Source: Sporosarcina obsidiansis (GTDB lineage Bacteria; Bacillota; Bacilli; Bacillales_A; Planococcaceae). Taken from it: DNA of 57,626 bases. Made by a program: the position numbers and the translations under genes. This document shows, piece by piece, positions 12,591-22,299 of the stretch; the first letter of the stretch is position 1, and each line of letters opens with the position of its first letter. Below the pieces are notes generated by a model that saw only the letters and a program-made list of their open reading frames with translations, was not told the origin of the DNA and made no database searches. Location: positions 2,501 to 60,126 of the forward strand of contig NZ_WHVW01000020.1 in the NCBI RefSeq assembly GCF_009651005.1. The letters run 5' to 3'.

Positions 12591-13976
12591 TTGCATTTTG
12601 ATACAATAGCCGCCATATCAACTCCAATGGGAGAGGGAGCGATTGCAATTGTTCGCATAAGTGGTGAAGATGCGTGGGAGATTGCGGATCGTATATTCCG
12701 ATCGCCAGCAGCCAAACCTTTATGCGAACAACCCTCACATACGATTCACTATGGACATTTGCATAATCCCGTCACCGCAGAAATAGTAGAAGAAGTCATG
12801 GTGTCCATTATGAAAGGACCGAAGACATTCACTCGGGAAGATATAGTAGAGATCAATTGCCACGGAGGAATCACTTCGGTCAATCGGGTACTTGAACTTG
12901 TATTGACGGAGGGGGCGAGATTGGCGGAACCCGGCGAGTTTACCAAACGGGCATTTCTGAACGGTCGTATAGATTTATCACAAGCCGAAGCAGTCATGGA
13001 TTTGATCAGGGCCAAGACGGATAAAGCGATGAATGTAGCGCTTAATCAAATGGAAGGAAAGCTCTCACATTTAATTGGAGAGTTACGTCAAGCACTTCTA
13101 GAAACACTTGCACAAGTGGAAGTGAACATTGATTATCCTGAATACGATGATGTAGAAGAAGTGACCATCCCCTTAATGATCGAGAAGGGGGAGTGGGTGC
13201 GTGATGAGATTGATGAGTTATTACGAACTTCGTCGCAAGGGAAAATCTTGCGGGAAGGATTGTCCACAGTAATTGTTGGCAGACCCAATGTCGGTAAGTC
13301 TTCATTGCTGAATAGCTTAGTTCAAGAAAATAAAGCAATTGTGACTGACATTGCAGGTACCACCCGTGATATTATAGAAGAGTATGTCAATGTAAGAGGA
13401 GTTCCATTGCGTCTTGTCGATACGGCTGGAATTCGTGAAACAGAAGATATTGTAGAGCGAATTGGCGTTGAACGTTCCAGACAAGTGCTAAAGGAAGCCG
13501 ACTTGATTTTATTAATGGTCAATAGTGCAGAACCTTTAACTGATGAAGATGAGCGATTATTTGAAACGGTTGCTGGAATGGATGTGTTGGTCATCGTCAA
13601 TAAGACCGATTTACCGACTAAGATTGATTTGCAACGAGTCTATGAACTGGCTGGGAAAGAGCGTGTCATCACAACGTCCATTTTGCAGGAGCAAGGGATT
13701 TCAGAGTTGGAAGAAGCCATTGCCTCTCTATTTTTCGAAGGTTCGATCGAGTCGGGTGATTTGACGTATGTGTCGAATGCACGCCATATTGCATTGCTAA
13801 AACAAGCTCGTAATACAATTGAAGATGCGATCCAAGCAGCTCAAACAGGGGTACCAATTGACATGATTCAAATAGATATAACACGTACATGGGAAATCCT
13901 CGGAGAAATTATTGGGGATACCGTTCAAGATAGTTTGATTAAAGAGTTGTTCTCGAAATTTTGCCTCGGAAAATAA
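12591..13976 (+). CDS. mnmE: tRNA modification GTPase MnmE
   Basis: MnmE (TrmE), 461 residues. With MnmG it modifies the wobble uridine of certain tRNAs. It has an N-terminal tetrahydrofolate-binding domain, a helical domain interrupted by the G domain ([30 protein letters not shown]) and the conserved C-terminal CLGK, whose Cys is the family hallmark. The start is TTG at 12591 with an AGGAAGGTGA site, which aligns with the usual start; the frame running from 12525 overlaps a DnaA box and is unlikely to be translated. mnmG follows by 38 bp. Confidence 0.95.
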   Translation: MHFDTIAAISTPMGEGAIAIVRISGEDAWEIADRIFRSPAAKPLCEQPSHTIHYGHLHNPVTAEIVEEVMVSIMKGPKTFTREDIVEINCHGGITSVNRVLELVLTEGARLAEPGEFTKRAFLNGRIDLSQAEAVMDLIRAKTDKAMNVALNQMEGKLSHLIGELRQALLETLAQVEVNIDYPEYDDVEEVTIPLMIEKGEWVRDEIDELLRTSSQGKILREGLSTVIVGRPNVGKSSLLNSLVQENKAIVTDIAGTTRDIIEEYVNVRGVPLRLVDTAGIRETEDIVERIGVERSRQVLKEADLILLMVNSAEPLTDEDERLFETVAGMDVLVIVNKTDLPTKIDLQRVYELAGKERVITTSILQEQGISELEEAIASLFFEGSIESGDLTYVSNARHIALLKQARNTIEDAIQAAQTGVPIDMIQIDITRTWEILGEIIGDTVQDSLIKELFSKFCLGK

Positions 13977-14014
13977 AAAGTTTACCAATTTATATATAGG
14001 AAGGATGAACGAAC

Positions 14015-15904
14015 ATGCCACAATTTGAAGCAGGCACGTTCGATTGTATCGTCATTGGAGCAGGGCATGCGGGTGCAGAAGCCGCGCATGCTGCAGCGAA
14101 GATGGGCGCATCGACTTTAGTTTTGACGATGAATTTAGATATGATTGCTTTCATGCCATGTAATCCATCACTTGGAGGTCCTGCAAAAGGGATTGTTGTG
14201 AGAGAAATTGACGCACTAGGTGGTGTCATGGCGAAAGTGATTGATAAAACACATATTCAAATGCGTTTACTAAATACAGGAAAAGGTCCGGCAGTCCGCG
14301 CATTGCGTGCACAAGCCGACAAAGTATTATATCAGCAAGAAATGAAACGTACGTTGGAAGAACAACCAAATCTGACACTTCGCCAAGCTGTCGTGGAACG
14401 TTTGATTGTTGAAGATGACGAAGTAAAGGGTGTAGTCACGCAAATCGGCGCCATTTTCCGCGCAAAAACAGTCATTATCACAACAGGTACCTTTTTACGT
14501 GGTGAGATCATTATTGGTGACTTGAAGTATTCAAGTGGTCCGAACAATCAAATGCCATCAATTAAGTTGGCAGATCACTTAAAAGAATTGGGCTTGCAAA
14601 CAGTTCGATTCAAAACAGGTACACCACCGCGGATCAATAGTAATACAATTGACTATAGTAAAACGGAGATTCAGCCAGGCGATGATGTTCCTCGTTCATT
14701 CAGCTATGAAACAACAGAATTCATCATGGATCAACTACCTTGTTGGTTAACGTACACAACACCTGAAACACATGAGATCATCAATGAAAATCTTCATTTG
14801 TCTCCGATGTATTCTGGTATGATCAAAGGGAAGGGACCTAGTTATTGCCCATCCATTGAAGATAAAATTGTACGTTTTGCGGACAAGTCACGCCATCAGA
14901 TTTTCTTAGAACCAGAAGGACGTAACACGCGTGAAGTGTATGTACAGGGATTATCGACAAGTTTACCTGAACATGTGCAACATCGTTTGATCGCGAGTGT
15001 ACCTGGATTGGAAAAGGCAGAAATGATGCGTGCAGGTTATGCGATTGAATATGATTCTGTTATCGCCACCCAGTTGTGGCCAACATTGGAAACAAAGAAG
15101 ATAAAGAATCTGTACACAGCTGGCCAAATTAATGGTACTTCTGGATATGAAGAAGCGGCTGCTCAAGGATTGATGGCGGGAATTAATGCTGCATGTAACG
15201 TGCTTGGAAAAGAAGAAGTTGTGTTAAGACGAAGTGATGCATATATCGGTGTTCTTGTGGATGACTTGGTTACCAAAGGAACAAGTGAACCTTACCGATT
15301 GCTGACATCAAGAGCAGAATATCGTCTATTGCTACGTCATGATAATGCGGATATGCGTTTGACAGAAATCGGCTATCAGAATGGCATGATCAGTGAAGAA
15401 CGATATCAAAAGTTTATGGCGAAGAAAGCGCAAATTGAAGCGGAAATTAATCATTTGCGGAAAACCTCAGTAAAGCCGACTGAAGAAGTACAAGCGATTA
15501 TCGAAGACGCGGGAGGCACTGCTTTGCGTGAGCCTATGAAAGCAGCGGATTTATTAAAGCGTCCTGAGATGAAGTACAGTGAACTGCAAAAAGTGGTTCC
15601 TCCTCTTGAAGACATTACTGAAGAAGTGGCGGAGCAAGTAGAAATATTTATTAAGTATGAAGGATATATCGAAAAATCCATGCAACAAGTAGAGCGAATG
15701 AAGAAAATGGAGAATAAACGGATTCCTGAACATATTGATTATGATGCTATTTCAGGTATTGCCAAAGAAGCCAAGGCGAATCTTAAGGCAGTGCAACCAC
15801 TATCCATTGCACAGGCATCTCGTATTTCAGGTGTCAATCCCGCAGATATCTCTATCTTACTTGTCTATATTGAGCAAGGGAAAATTGCGAAAGTATCCGG
15901 TTGA
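14015..15904 (+). CDS. mnmG: tRNA uridine modification enzyme MnmG
   Basis: MnmG (GidA), 629 residues, the FAD-dependent partner of MnmE. The dinucleotide-binding motif is [10 protein letters not shown] near the N-terminus, the PCNPSLGG motif follows, and [13 protein letters not shown] marks the FAD domain. The C-terminal helical domain binds MnmE and tRNA. The ATG at 14015 has a GGAAGGAT ribosome site. Length is normal. Confidence 0.97.
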   Translation: MPQFEAGTFDCIVIGAGHAGAEAAHAAAKMGASTLVLTMNLDMIAFMPCNPSLGGPAKGIVVREIDALGGVMAKVIDKTHIQMRLLNTGKGPAVRALRAQADKVLYQQEMKRTLEEQPNLTLRQAVVERLIVEDDEVKGVVTQIGAIFRAKTVIITTGTFLRGEIIIGDLKYSSGPNNQMPSIKLADHLKELGLQTVRFKTGTPPRINSNTIDYSKTEIQPGDDVPRSFSYETTEFIMDQLPCWLTYTTPETHEIINENLHLSPMYSGMIKGKGPSYCPSIEDKIVRFADKSRHQIFLEPEGRNTREVYVQGLSTSLPEHVQHRLIASVPGLEKAEMMRAGYAIEYDSVIATQLWPTLETKKIKNLYTAGQINGTSGYEEAAAQGLMAGINAACNVLGKEEVVLRRSDAYIGVLVDDLVTKGTSEPYRLLTSRAEYRLLLRHDNADMRLTEIGYQNGMISEERYQKFMAKKAQIEAEINHLRKTSVKPTEEVQAIIEDAGGTALREPMKAADLLKRPEMKYSELQKVVPPLEDITEEVAEQVEIFIKYEGYIEKSMQQVERMKKMENKRIPEHIDYDAISGIAKEAKANLKAVQPLSIAQASRISGVNPADISILLVYIEQGKIAKVSG

Positions 15905-15910
15905 GTATAT

Positions 15911-15939
15911 GGCTGGCGCTTAGATGCGTCAGTCTTTTT
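15911..15939 (+). terminator. Hairpin with T run between mnmG and rsmG
   Basis: A 9-bp stem with two G-U pairs (15911-15919 with 15926-15934) followed by TTTTT. It may act as a weak terminator or attenuator before rsmG. Confidence 0.6.
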
Positions 15940-15955
15940 GAAAAGGAATGAGAAC

Positions 15956-16675
15956 ATGACGGAAGAACAGTTTTACGAAGCGTTACAACAAAAAGGCATT
16001 GAATTGTCCGATGTGCAGAAACAACAATTCAAACGCTATTTTGAAGTGCTCGTAGAGTGGAATGAAAAGATGAATTTAACAGCGATCACGGATGCGCCAT
16101 CTGTTTATTTAAAGCATTTCTATGATTCAATTACTAGTTCATTCTATGTGGATTTGTCATCTATCCAGTCAATATGCGATGTAGGAGCGGGTGCTGGGTT
16201 TCCAAGTATCCCATTAAAGATTTGTTATCCACATCTCCAAGTGACGATTGTAGATTCATTAAACAAGCGAATTACCTTTTTAAATCATTTAGCGAATGAA
16301 TTGAAATTAGAAAAGGTAGCATTTGTTCATGCAAGGGCGGAAGAATTTGGCCGCGATCCCAAATATCGTGAGCAATTCGATTTGGTCACTGCTCGTGCGG
16401 TAGCTCGTTTGTCTGTATTGTCTGAACTATGTTTACCGCTTGCCAAACAAGGAGGGTTCTTTGTCTCCATGAAGGGTGCAGCTGCGTCAGAGGAATTACA
16501 AGACGCAACAAGAGCAGTTAAACTATTAGGTGGGGTATTGCAAGAAGAACATGAATTTTTACTGCCTGTAGAAAATAGTGAACGACATATCTTCATAATT
16601 AAAAAAGAGAAACAAACACCGAAGAAATATCCACGTAAAGCCGGAGTGCCAAACAAAACGCCTATAACAGGCTGA
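15956..16675 (+). CDS. rsmG: 16S rRNA (guanine-527 N7) methyltransferase RsmG
   Basis: RsmG (GidB), 239 residues, a SAM-dependent methyltransferase acting on 16S rRNA G527 (E. coli numbering). The SAM motif is [15 protein letters not shown] and the active region reads [13 protein letters not shown]. The ATG at 15956 follows an AAAGGAATGAG site; the in-frame ATG at 15938 would add six residues and has a worse site. Loss of this gene gives low-level streptomycin resistance in relatives; here it is intact. Confidence 0.95.
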   Translation: MTEEQFYEALQQKGIELSDVQKQQFKRYFEVLVEWNEKMNLTAITDAPSVYLKHFYDSITSSFYVDLSSIQSICDVGAGAGFPSIPLKICYPHLQVTIVDSLNKRITFLNHLANELKLEKVAFVHARAEEFGRDPKYREQFDLVTARAVARLSVLSELCLPLAKQGGFFVSMKGAAASEELQDATRAVKLLGGVLQEEHEFLLPVENSERHIFIIKKEKQTPKKYPRKAGVPNKTPITG

Positions 16676-16685
16676 ATGAATAAAA

Positions 16686-16701
16686 TGTTTCACGTGGAAC
16701 A
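16686..16701. promoter_or_regulatory. parS site between rsmG and noc
   Basis: The sequence TGTTTCACGTGGAACA reads on the other strand as TGTTCCACGTGAAACA, an exact fit to the parS consensus TGTTNCACGTGAAACA. ParB should load here. Confidence 0.93.
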
Positions 16702-16754
16702 GAAAAAGAGATAGAATTGTAAAAGGGACTAGTTTCGAAAAGGTGGTGCAGGGG

Positions 16755-17615
16755 TTGAAAAATACTTTTTCGCGCTTTTTTGGTGGGGGAGAGAAGATGG
16801 GTTCGATTGAAGAGGACGTTCATCATCTTGAAAAGGTAGAACAAATTGCGATTGACTCGATCAGACCGAATCAATTTCAGCCGCGGACAATTTTTAGTGA
16901 GGAAAAAATTGAAGAACTCGCTAGAACTATCCACACACATGGTGTCATTCAACCAATTGTGATTCGTAAAATGGATGAAGAGCAATATGAAATCATTGCA
17001 GGGGAAAGACGATACCGGGCAATGCGTAAATTGGGTTGGACAGAAGTTCCAGCAATTGTTCGCAATCTGAATGATAAAGAAACGGCTTCGATTGCATTGA
17101 TCGAGAACTTGCAACGAGAAGAACTAACAGCAATTGAAGAAGCATATGCCTATGAAAATCTGTTACAGCTTCATGAATTGACGCAGGAGGCGCTAGCTCA
17201 ACGATTGGGAAAAGGTCAGTCGACAATTGCAAACAAGATGCGGTTATTGAAGTTGCCCGAAGAAGTCCAGGACGCGATCTTGAGACAAGAAATTTCTGAG
17301 CGACATGCACGGGCTCTATTACCATTGAAGGAAGCGACACTTCAAATTGAAGTGATGGAAGAAGCTAAAGCTAATCAATATAATGTGAAGCAACTCGAAA
17401 ACCGAATCCAAGAAATTCTGCATCCTAGTGAAAAAGCGAAGCCTGCCAAAAAACAAGCACCCCATCGAAAAGCAGTCAGCAAAGATGTGCGAATTGCAGT
17501 GAACACACTTAGGCAATCTCTCTCGTTGATGACGAAGAGTGGAATTGAAGTAGAATCAGAAGAAGTGGACTCGGACGAATTCTATACGATTACGGTCAAA
17601 ATACCTAAAAAGTGA
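16755..17615 (+). CDS. noc: Nucleoid occlusion protein Noc
   Basis: Noc, 286 residues, a ParB-like CTPase that binds its own DNA sites and stops division over the nucleoid. The start TTG at 16755 gives [10 protein letters not shown], matching the short amphipathic membrane-anchoring helix of B. subtilis Noc. The ParB CTP-binding motif is GERRYRAMR, and the helix-turn-helix is in [19 protein letters not shown]. It is separated from parA by 417 bp. Confidence 0.95.
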   Translation: MKNTFSRFFGGGEKMGSIEEDVHHLEKVEQIAIDSIRPNQFQPRTIFSEEKIEELARTIHTHGVIQPIVIRKMDEEQYEIIAGERRYRAMRKLGWTEVPAIVRNLNDKETASIALIENLQREELTAIEEAYAYENLLQLHELTQEALAQRLGKGQSTIANKMRLLKLPEEVQDAILRQEISERHARALLPLKEATLQIEVMEEAKANQYNVKQLENRIQEILHPSEKAKPAKKQAPHRKAVSKDVRIAVNTLRQSLSLMTKSGIEVESEEVDSDEFYTITVKIPKK

Positions 17616-17621
17616 CGTTCC

Positions 17622-17657
17622 AAAACTCTTGCTACCCAACTAGCAAGAGTTTTGTTA
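17622..17657 (+). terminator. Terminator after noc
   Basis: A perfect 13-bp stem (AAAACTCTTGCTA with its complement, 17622-17634 and 17641-17653), a six-base loop and a short T-rich tail. Confidence 0.8.
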
Positions 17658-18013
17658 TATATCAATAGAGTTCGCCCAGTGAAGATGATAAAATAATAGA
17701 GACTGTGAATAAATACAGTTGAATATAAGATGTATAAACATCAGACGACTAATACCATACGTTGAACAATTAACATCAACTTCTTCCTAACTCACTTCAG
17801 CGCTTACGGATCGATCTCGTGATGAACCTACTGTCTATCGTTTGTAAGGCGCTTACATTATTTGGAGTGTTAATTTGTCCTATATAAAATAACTTTTATT
17901 AGAAACTCACTAGTTGATTGGAGTGGAAGCGGCTCACCGCACGCCTCGCGGAAAGCGTCCGCCTGCAACGGAAAACAACGATGCATAACAACTACTAAAA
18001 TAATTGAACTATG
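17658..18013. other. Gene-free stretch between noc and parA
   Basis: No gene is seen. It holds a palindrome TGTAAGGCGCTTACA (17843-17857), which resembles a catabolite-response element with one extra base, and a repeat remnant at 17914-17981. The parA promoter should be here, but no convincing -35/-10 pair stands out. Confidence 0.6.
17914..17981 (+). repeat. Truncated copy of a Bacillota intergenic repeat
   Basis: The stretch begins TTGATTGGAGTGGAAGCGG and ends GCGGAAAGCGTCCGCCTGCA followed by ACGGAAAACAAC. From memory, these two ends bracket a longer GC-rich interspersed element common in Planococcaceae and Bacillaceae genomes. Here only about 68 bp remain, as if the middle were deleted. 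It is markedly GC-richer than the flanks. Confidence 0.6.
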
Positions 18014-18032
18014 AAAGAAAGCAGGTGCAAGA

Positions 18033-18794
18033 GTGGGTAAGATTATCGCCATAGCAAATCAAAAAGGGGGAGTCGGTAAAACGACGACTTCTGTAAACTT
18101 AAGCGCATGCCTTGCCCATATCGGCAAAAAAGTGCTTTTAATTGACTCCGATCCTCAAGGAAACGCTACAAGCGGAGTCGGCGTTAATAAAGGAGATGTG
18201 CAAGACTGCATTTACAGCATGCTTATCGATGATGTACCGGTAACAGACGTCATCCTCCAAACAAACGTTGAAAATCTGGATATTATTCCTGCAACCATTT
18301 CACTGGCAGGGGCTGAAATTGAATTGGTCTCCACTATCTCTCGTGAAGTAAGAATGAAGCACGCCATTCAAGACATTAAAGATCAGTATGATTACATCAT
18401 TATTGATTGTCCACCATCACTTGGGCTACTGACGTTGAATGCATTGACAGCTGCCGATTCGATCATTATCCCTGTGCAGTGTGAATATTACGCATTGGAA
18501 GGTCTCAGTCAGCTGCTAAGCACTATTCGGCTCGTCCAAAAACATTTAAACGACAATTTATATATTGATGGCGTATTACTGACGATGTTCGACGCGCGAA
18601 CTAATTTAGGTATTCAAGTCATTGAAGAAGTAAAGAAGTATTTTCAAGACAAAGTATTCCGTACGATCATTCCGCGAAATGTCAGATTAAGTGAAGCGCC
18701 CAGTCATGGGAAGCCAATTATTATGTACGATTCAAGATCAAAAGGTGCAGAAGTCTATTTAGAGCTGGCAAAGGAAGTGGTGCATAATGAGTAA
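18033..18794 (+). CDS. parA: Chromosome partitioning ATPase ParA (Soj)
   Basis: ParA/Soj, 253 residues, a deviant-Walker ATPase that segregates origins with ParB and also regulates DnaA in B. subtilis. The motif is KGGVGKTTT with the signature lysine, the A' region is LLIDSDPQGNATSG and the B motif is IIDCPPSLG. The GTG start at 18033 has a GCAGGTGC site. It overlaps parB by 8 bp. Confidence 0.97.
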   Translation: MGKIIAIANQKGGVGKTTTSVNLSACLAHIGKKVLLIDSDPQGNATSGVGVNKGDVQDCIYSMLIDDVPVTDVILQTNVENLDIIPATISLAGAEIELVSTISREVRMKHAIQDIKDQYDYIIIDCPPSLGLLTLNALTAADSIIIPVQCEYYALEGLSQLLSTIRLVQKHLNDNLYIDGVLLTMFDARTNLGIQVIEEVKKYFQDKVFRTIIPRNVRLSEAPSHGKPIIMYDSRSKGAEVYLELAKEVVHNE

Positions 18795-19617
18795 AGGTCT
18801 AGGTAAAGGGCTGAACGCATTGTTCCCGGGAGAGTCACTAGAAAAGGTGGAGCTTCTGCGATTGAATAGCATTACAGAAAATCCCTATCAGCCACGTAAA
18901 GAATTTGATGATGCGTCTTTATTGGAATTAAGTGAGTCTATTAAAGAACATGGAGTTTTGCAACCAATTATTGTGCGGAAAGTAGGCACACAGTACGAAA
19001 TCGTTGTAGGGGAAAGAAGATTTCGTGCCTCTAAGTTGGCAGGTAAAAAGGAAGTGCCGGCAGTCGTTAGAGAATTAACGGATGAACAGTCGATGGAAAT
19101 GGCCATCTTGGAAAATCTACAACGTGAGGATTTGACACCAATCGAAGTGGCAGAGGCTTATCAGAAGTTAATGGAAAATCTAGAATTGACGCAAGAACAA
19201 TTGGCTTTTCGACTTGGCAAGAGCAGACCACATATCGCCAACCATGTTCGATTGCTGGCATTACCCGAAAAAGTTCGCAAAGATATTTCTCAAGGGAACT
19301 TGACGATGGGGCATGGCCGAACGTTATTAGGCTTACGTAAAAAAGAACAAATCTTATTAATTGCTGAAAAGACAAAAAAAGAGCACCTAAATGTTCGACA
19401 ACTAGAAAAATTAGTACAACAATTGAATGAAGATGTTCCACGTGAAACAAAAAAGGAAAAGAAAAAAGATCTATTCATTACCGCACAAGAGACTACACTA
19501 CGTGAGCAATTCGGCACGAATGTAACAATTAAAAAGACGAAAAACAAAGGGAAAATCGAAATTGAATTTTTCTCTGATGAAGATTTTGAACGAATTCTTG
19601 AAATTTTGAATGACTAA
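18787..19617 (+). CDS. parB: Chromosome partitioning protein ParB (Spo0J)
   Basis: ParB/Spo0J, 276 residues, a CTP-dependent clamp that loads at parS and spreads on DNA. The CTP-binding motif is GERRFRASK, and the helix-turn-helix with FRLGKSRPHIANHVRLL binds parS. The C-terminal dimer domain follows a Lys-rich linker. The gene itself contains a parS site (19434-19449), as in B. subtilis. A terminator follows. Confidence 0.97.
   Translation: MSKGLGKGLNALFPGESLEKVELLRLNSITENPYQPRKEFDDASLLELSESIKEHGVLQPIIVRKVGTQYEIVVGERRFRASKLAGKKEVPAVVRELTDEQSMEMAILENLQREDLTPIEVAEAYQKLMENLELTQEQLAFRLGKSRPHIANHVRLLALPEKVRKDISQGNLTMGHGRTLLGLRKKEQILLIAEKTKKEHLNVRQLEKLVQQLNEDVPRETKKEKKKDLFITAQETTLREQFGTNVTIKKTKNKGKIEIEFFSDEDFERILEILND
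19434..19449 (+). promoter_or_regulatory. parS site inside parB
   Basis: The exact 16-bp consensus TGTTCCACGTGAAACA lies within the parB reading frame (codons for D-V-P-R-E-T). The location is the same as in B. subtilis spo0J. Confidence 0.96.
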
Positions 19618-19628
19618 TGATGAAAAAC

Positions 19629-19668
19629 ATACCTATTTTGCAGAATAAGCAAAATAGGTATTATTCTT
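19629..19668 (+). terminator. Terminator-like hairpin after parB
   Basis: A perfect 13-bp stem (ATACCTATTTTGC with its complement), a seven-base loop and a weak T-rich tail 12 bp after the parB stop. Confidence 0.7.
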
Positions 19669-19691
19669 AAAGAAGACATGGAAGTGACTGC

Positions 19692-20396
19692 ATGATACTA
19701 TTTGGTTCATTGTTTAATGTCTTGATGATAGTGGGAGGTACATTGATTGGTCGTTTTTTACACGGCATACCTGACCGTATGAAAGAGACGATCATGTATG
19801 GGATTGGACTTGCAGTCGTAGCAATCGGTTTACAGATGACGTTCCAAACCACACAAATCGTCATTGTCATTATTAGTATTGTAATAGGTGCAATCATTGG
19901 CGAATGGATCGATTTGGATCAAAAGATAAACCGGCTCGGCCAGTGGTTAGAAGGGAAGCTGCCAGTTAGAAAGGAAGGGCCTGGCATTTCCCAAGGATTT
20001 GTGACGGGTACACTTATTTTCTGTGTAGGTTCTATGGCAATCATTGGTGCAATTGATAGCGGTCTTCGAAATGATCATAATGTCTTGGTGATGAAAGGGA
20101 TTTTAGACGGCTTCACTTCAATTATTTTAAGTTCTACATTAGGAATTGGCGTTGCTTTTTCGGCTATTCCTGTCTTTCTTTATCAAGGAAGTATTACGTT
20201 CTTGGCTACGTTCATTAGCCGATTTATTCCGGACGATTTGTTACAATTCTTTATTTCAGAAATGACAGCGACCGGTGGGTTAATGATCGCTGCAATTGGC
20301 TTGAATTTAATCGGCCTGACGAAGATGCGCGTGGCGAACTTTATCCCAGGAATCGGTATAGTTGCCATAGTTGTCACGATTGTTTATGCTTTTTGA
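19692..20396 (+). CDS. DUF554 family membrane protein
   Basis: A 234-residue hydrophobic protein with about seven predicted membrane segments, matching the DUF554 family (YqgA/YdfK-like: GGTLIGRFLHGIPDRMKETIMYGIG near the N-terminus and repeated Gly-rich helices). Its biochemical role is unknown. The ATG at 19692 has a GGAAGTGAC site. Its 3' end overlaps the convergent yyaC frame by 90 bp. Confidence 0.85.
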   Translation: MILFGSLFNVLMIVGGTLIGRFLHGIPDRMKETIMYGIGLAVVAIGLQMTFQTTQIVIVIISIVIGAIIGEWIDLDQKINRLGQWLEGKLPVRKEGPGISQGFVTGTLIFCVGSMAIIGAIDSGLRNDHNVLVMKGILDGFTSIILSSTLGIGVAFSAIPVFLYQGSITFLATFISRFIPDDLLQFFISEMTATGGLMIAAIGLNLIGLTKMRVANFIPGIGIVAIVVTIVYAF

Positions 20397-20948
20397 AGAT
20401 TGTCGATGATGTGCAAGTTGCAAAGCTCGTCCGATCATGCGACTCATTTCAAATGGAAGGTGCAATCGAGTGCTCTGCAAGACGGCCTGTTCCATAAATC
20501 CAGCTATGTTGACGATCCCCTTAATTGACACGTCTCCAACTGGCGGTAGTTCCTTGCCGACCGCTTTTCCGGGGGAAATAGGGCCGCTATGAAACAATAG
20601 ATCCCCGACTGCGTCTCTTTTACTGAGACATGCATCAATAGCGACAGTAAATGCATCAGGATATAAAACCGTTGTTTGTTCGATGCGCTGCTGTAAATTT
20701 AATGCATGTAGTGGTTCCCGCAACGTACCGATCACCGGATAGGGGAAGAGACTTAGTTCAGACAAATAAGAGCCAGTCAACGGGCCAAGCGAATCTCCTG
20801 TTGAACGATCCGTGCCAATGCAATAAAAGACGATAGGTTTTTGTTGAAAAGGAATATGTTCAGCGAAATAAGAACTTAATTTCCAAATTACGCCGGTTTC
20901 TTTATGGGAAACCCGGTAATGATAAGAGGAAGGCTCAGCTATATACAT
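20307..20948 (-). CDS. yyaC: Sporulation protein YyaC (DUF1256, putative spore protease family)
   Basis: YyaC family, 213 residues, found only in spore formers. The conserved core reads VFYCIGTDRSTGDSLGPLTG and VAIDACLSK, and resembles the GPR germination protease fold. The gene is convergent with the DUF554 gene, and its last 30 codons run into that gene's 3' end. The C-terminal tail after about residue 183 therefore looks like readthrough past an ancestral stop. It sits near parAB and noc as in B. subtilis and indicates an endospore former. Confidence 0.85.
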   Translation of the reverse strand: MYIAEPSSYHYRVSHKETGVIWKLSSYFAEHIPFQQKPIVFYCIGTDRSTGDSLGPLTGSYLSELSLFPYPVIGTLREPLHALNLQQRIEQTTVLYPDAFTVAIDACLSKRDAVGDLLFHSGPISPGKAVGKELPPVGDVSIKGIVNIAGFMEQAVLQSTRLHLPFEMSRMIGRALQLAHHRQSSKSINNRDNYGNYTDSWDKVRHAHLRQAD

Positions 20949-21070
20949 ATGGAGACACCAGTCCTTTATGATTTTTATACGCTAGAGAACTTTTGTAAAT
21001 TAATAAGTACGTATTGCTGTGCAGTATAGCCTGGGCAGTTGAGGTTTATACGAAAGGAGGATTTCTTTCA

Positions 21071-22027
21071 ATGGCAGTGCCAAAAAATCCAGATGTGAAA
21101 GAAAACCTGGAAGGTGTAGAAGAAACGATTAAGCAAGTGGTAGAGGAAACAACAAAACAAGCGAATAATACAATATTTGATTCGAATTTTTGGTTCGATA
21201 CAGGTTTTTTCGCATTGCGAATCGTTCTGATCATAGTCGTGGCAGGTATCTTAGTAAAGGTAGGTCAAGTACTGATCCGGAGATTTTTTGCAATTAAGCT
21301 AAAAAGCCCGATGCGAAAATCAGATCGACGTGAGCAAACGATGATTAAGCTTTTGGAAAACACACTGAAATATGTTGTGTACTTTTCTGCGATCCTATCG
21401 ATTCTGACAGAGTTTGAAATTGACGTGAAAGGGCTTCTAGCTGGTGCCGGTGTTCTTGGTTTAGCAGTTGGTTTCGGAGCACAAAGTTTAGTGAAAGATG
21501 TTATTTCGGGATTTTTCATTATCTTCGAGGACCAATTTGGTGTAGGAGATTATGTGCGCATTAATACTGCCGAAGGAACAGTCATGGAAATTGGCCTGCG
21601 AACAACGAAGATTGGATTATTTGGAGGCGAAGTGTACACGGTGCCGAATGGTCAAATTAGTGAAGTGATTAATTTTTCTGTGACAAATTCAAAGGCCATA
21701 CTGGACATTGGGGTGTCATATGAAACAGATATCGATTATGCGGAAAAGTTGATATCGGAGTTTTTGAGGACGCTGCCTAAAGATCGTTATGCGGAAGTGA
21801 TTGGCATACCGGAAATGCTAGGTGTGCAAAGCATTGACCCCTCTCAAATTGTATTGCGCATTGTGGCAGAAACAGAGCCTGTTGCCAATTTCGGAGTCGG
21901 AAGGAAACTACGGCAGGATTTGAAGAAGTTTATGGAACAGAATGGCATTGAACTGCCATATCCAAAAATGGTGTTATATCAAGAAAAGTCGGAGGGGGAT
22001 TCACGAGATGGCGGAGAAAGAGTTTAA
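21071..22027 (+). CDS. Small-conductance mechanosensitive channel (MscS family)
   Basis: A 318-residue MscS-family channel that would open under osmotic downshock. After a hydrophilic N-terminus there are three membrane segments; the pore-lining helix is GLLAGAGVLGLAVGFGAQS, followed by the beta domain (FGVGDYVRI) and a C-terminal alpha/beta domain. The ATG at 21071 lies behind AAAGGAGG; upstream frame from 21014 is not supported. Its 3' end overlaps yyzM by 20 bp, implying coupled translation. Confidence 0.92.
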   Translation: MAVPKNPDVKENLEGVEETIKQVVEETTKQANNTIFDSNFWFDTGFFALRIVLIIVVAGILVKVGQVLIRRFFAIKLKSPMRKSDRREQTMIKLLENTLKYVVYFSAILSILTEFEIDVKGLLAGAGVLGLAVGFGAQSLVKDVISGFFIIFEDQFGVGDYVRINTAEGTVMEIGLRTTKIGLFGGEVYTVPNGQISEVINFSVTNSKAILDIGVSYETDIDYAEKLISEFLRTLPKDRYAEVIGIPEMLGVQSIDPSQIVLRIVAETEPVANFGVGRKLRQDLKKFMEQNGIELPYPKMVLYQEKSEGDSRDGGERV

Positions 22028-22205
22028 TTTACATGACGTGGTGGAGATGAAAAAACCGCATCCTTGTGGCAAGAATGCATGGAAGATTATTCGAATGGGT
22101 GCCGATATTCGGATAAAATGTGAGGGCTGCGGACACAGCGTCATGATTCCGCGCAATGAATTTGCCAAGAAGATGAAAAAAGTTCTGCTGAAGAATGAGT
22201 CTTGA
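22008..22205 (+). CDS. yyzM: DUF951 small zinc-ribbon-like protein (YyzM)
   Basis: A 65-residue protein of the DUF951 family. It has cysteines in HPCGKNAW and CEGCGH, which suggest a small metal-binding fold, and an S1-like/KOW-like sequence (VVEMKKPHPCGKNAWKIIRM). The function is unknown. The ATG at 22008 has a GGAGGGGG site inside the mscS gene. It is usually found between an MscS gene and ychF, as here. Confidence 0.9.
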   Translation: MAEKEFNLHDVVEMKKPHPCGKNAWKIIRMGADIRIKCEGCGHSVMIPRNEFAKKMKKVLLKNES

Positions 22206-22212
22206 GAACAAA

Positions 22213-22241
22213 TAGACATTCAGGAGTATTGTCCTTATAAT
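22213..22241 (+). promoter_or_regulatory. Sigma-A promoter of ychF
   Basis: TAGACA at 22213-22218 and a consensus TATAAT at 22236-22241 with a 17-bp spacer, about 59 bp before the start codon. Confidence 0.75.
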
Positions 22242-22299
22242 GAAATGGTTGACCAACGAATAATGAAGGTTTTGGATAGATGAGAAAGGTGTGGGAAGA

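Noticed and set aside
18823..18836. CCCGGG sequence in parB as a Noc site
   Set aside because: Four mismatches to the Noc consensus outside the core.
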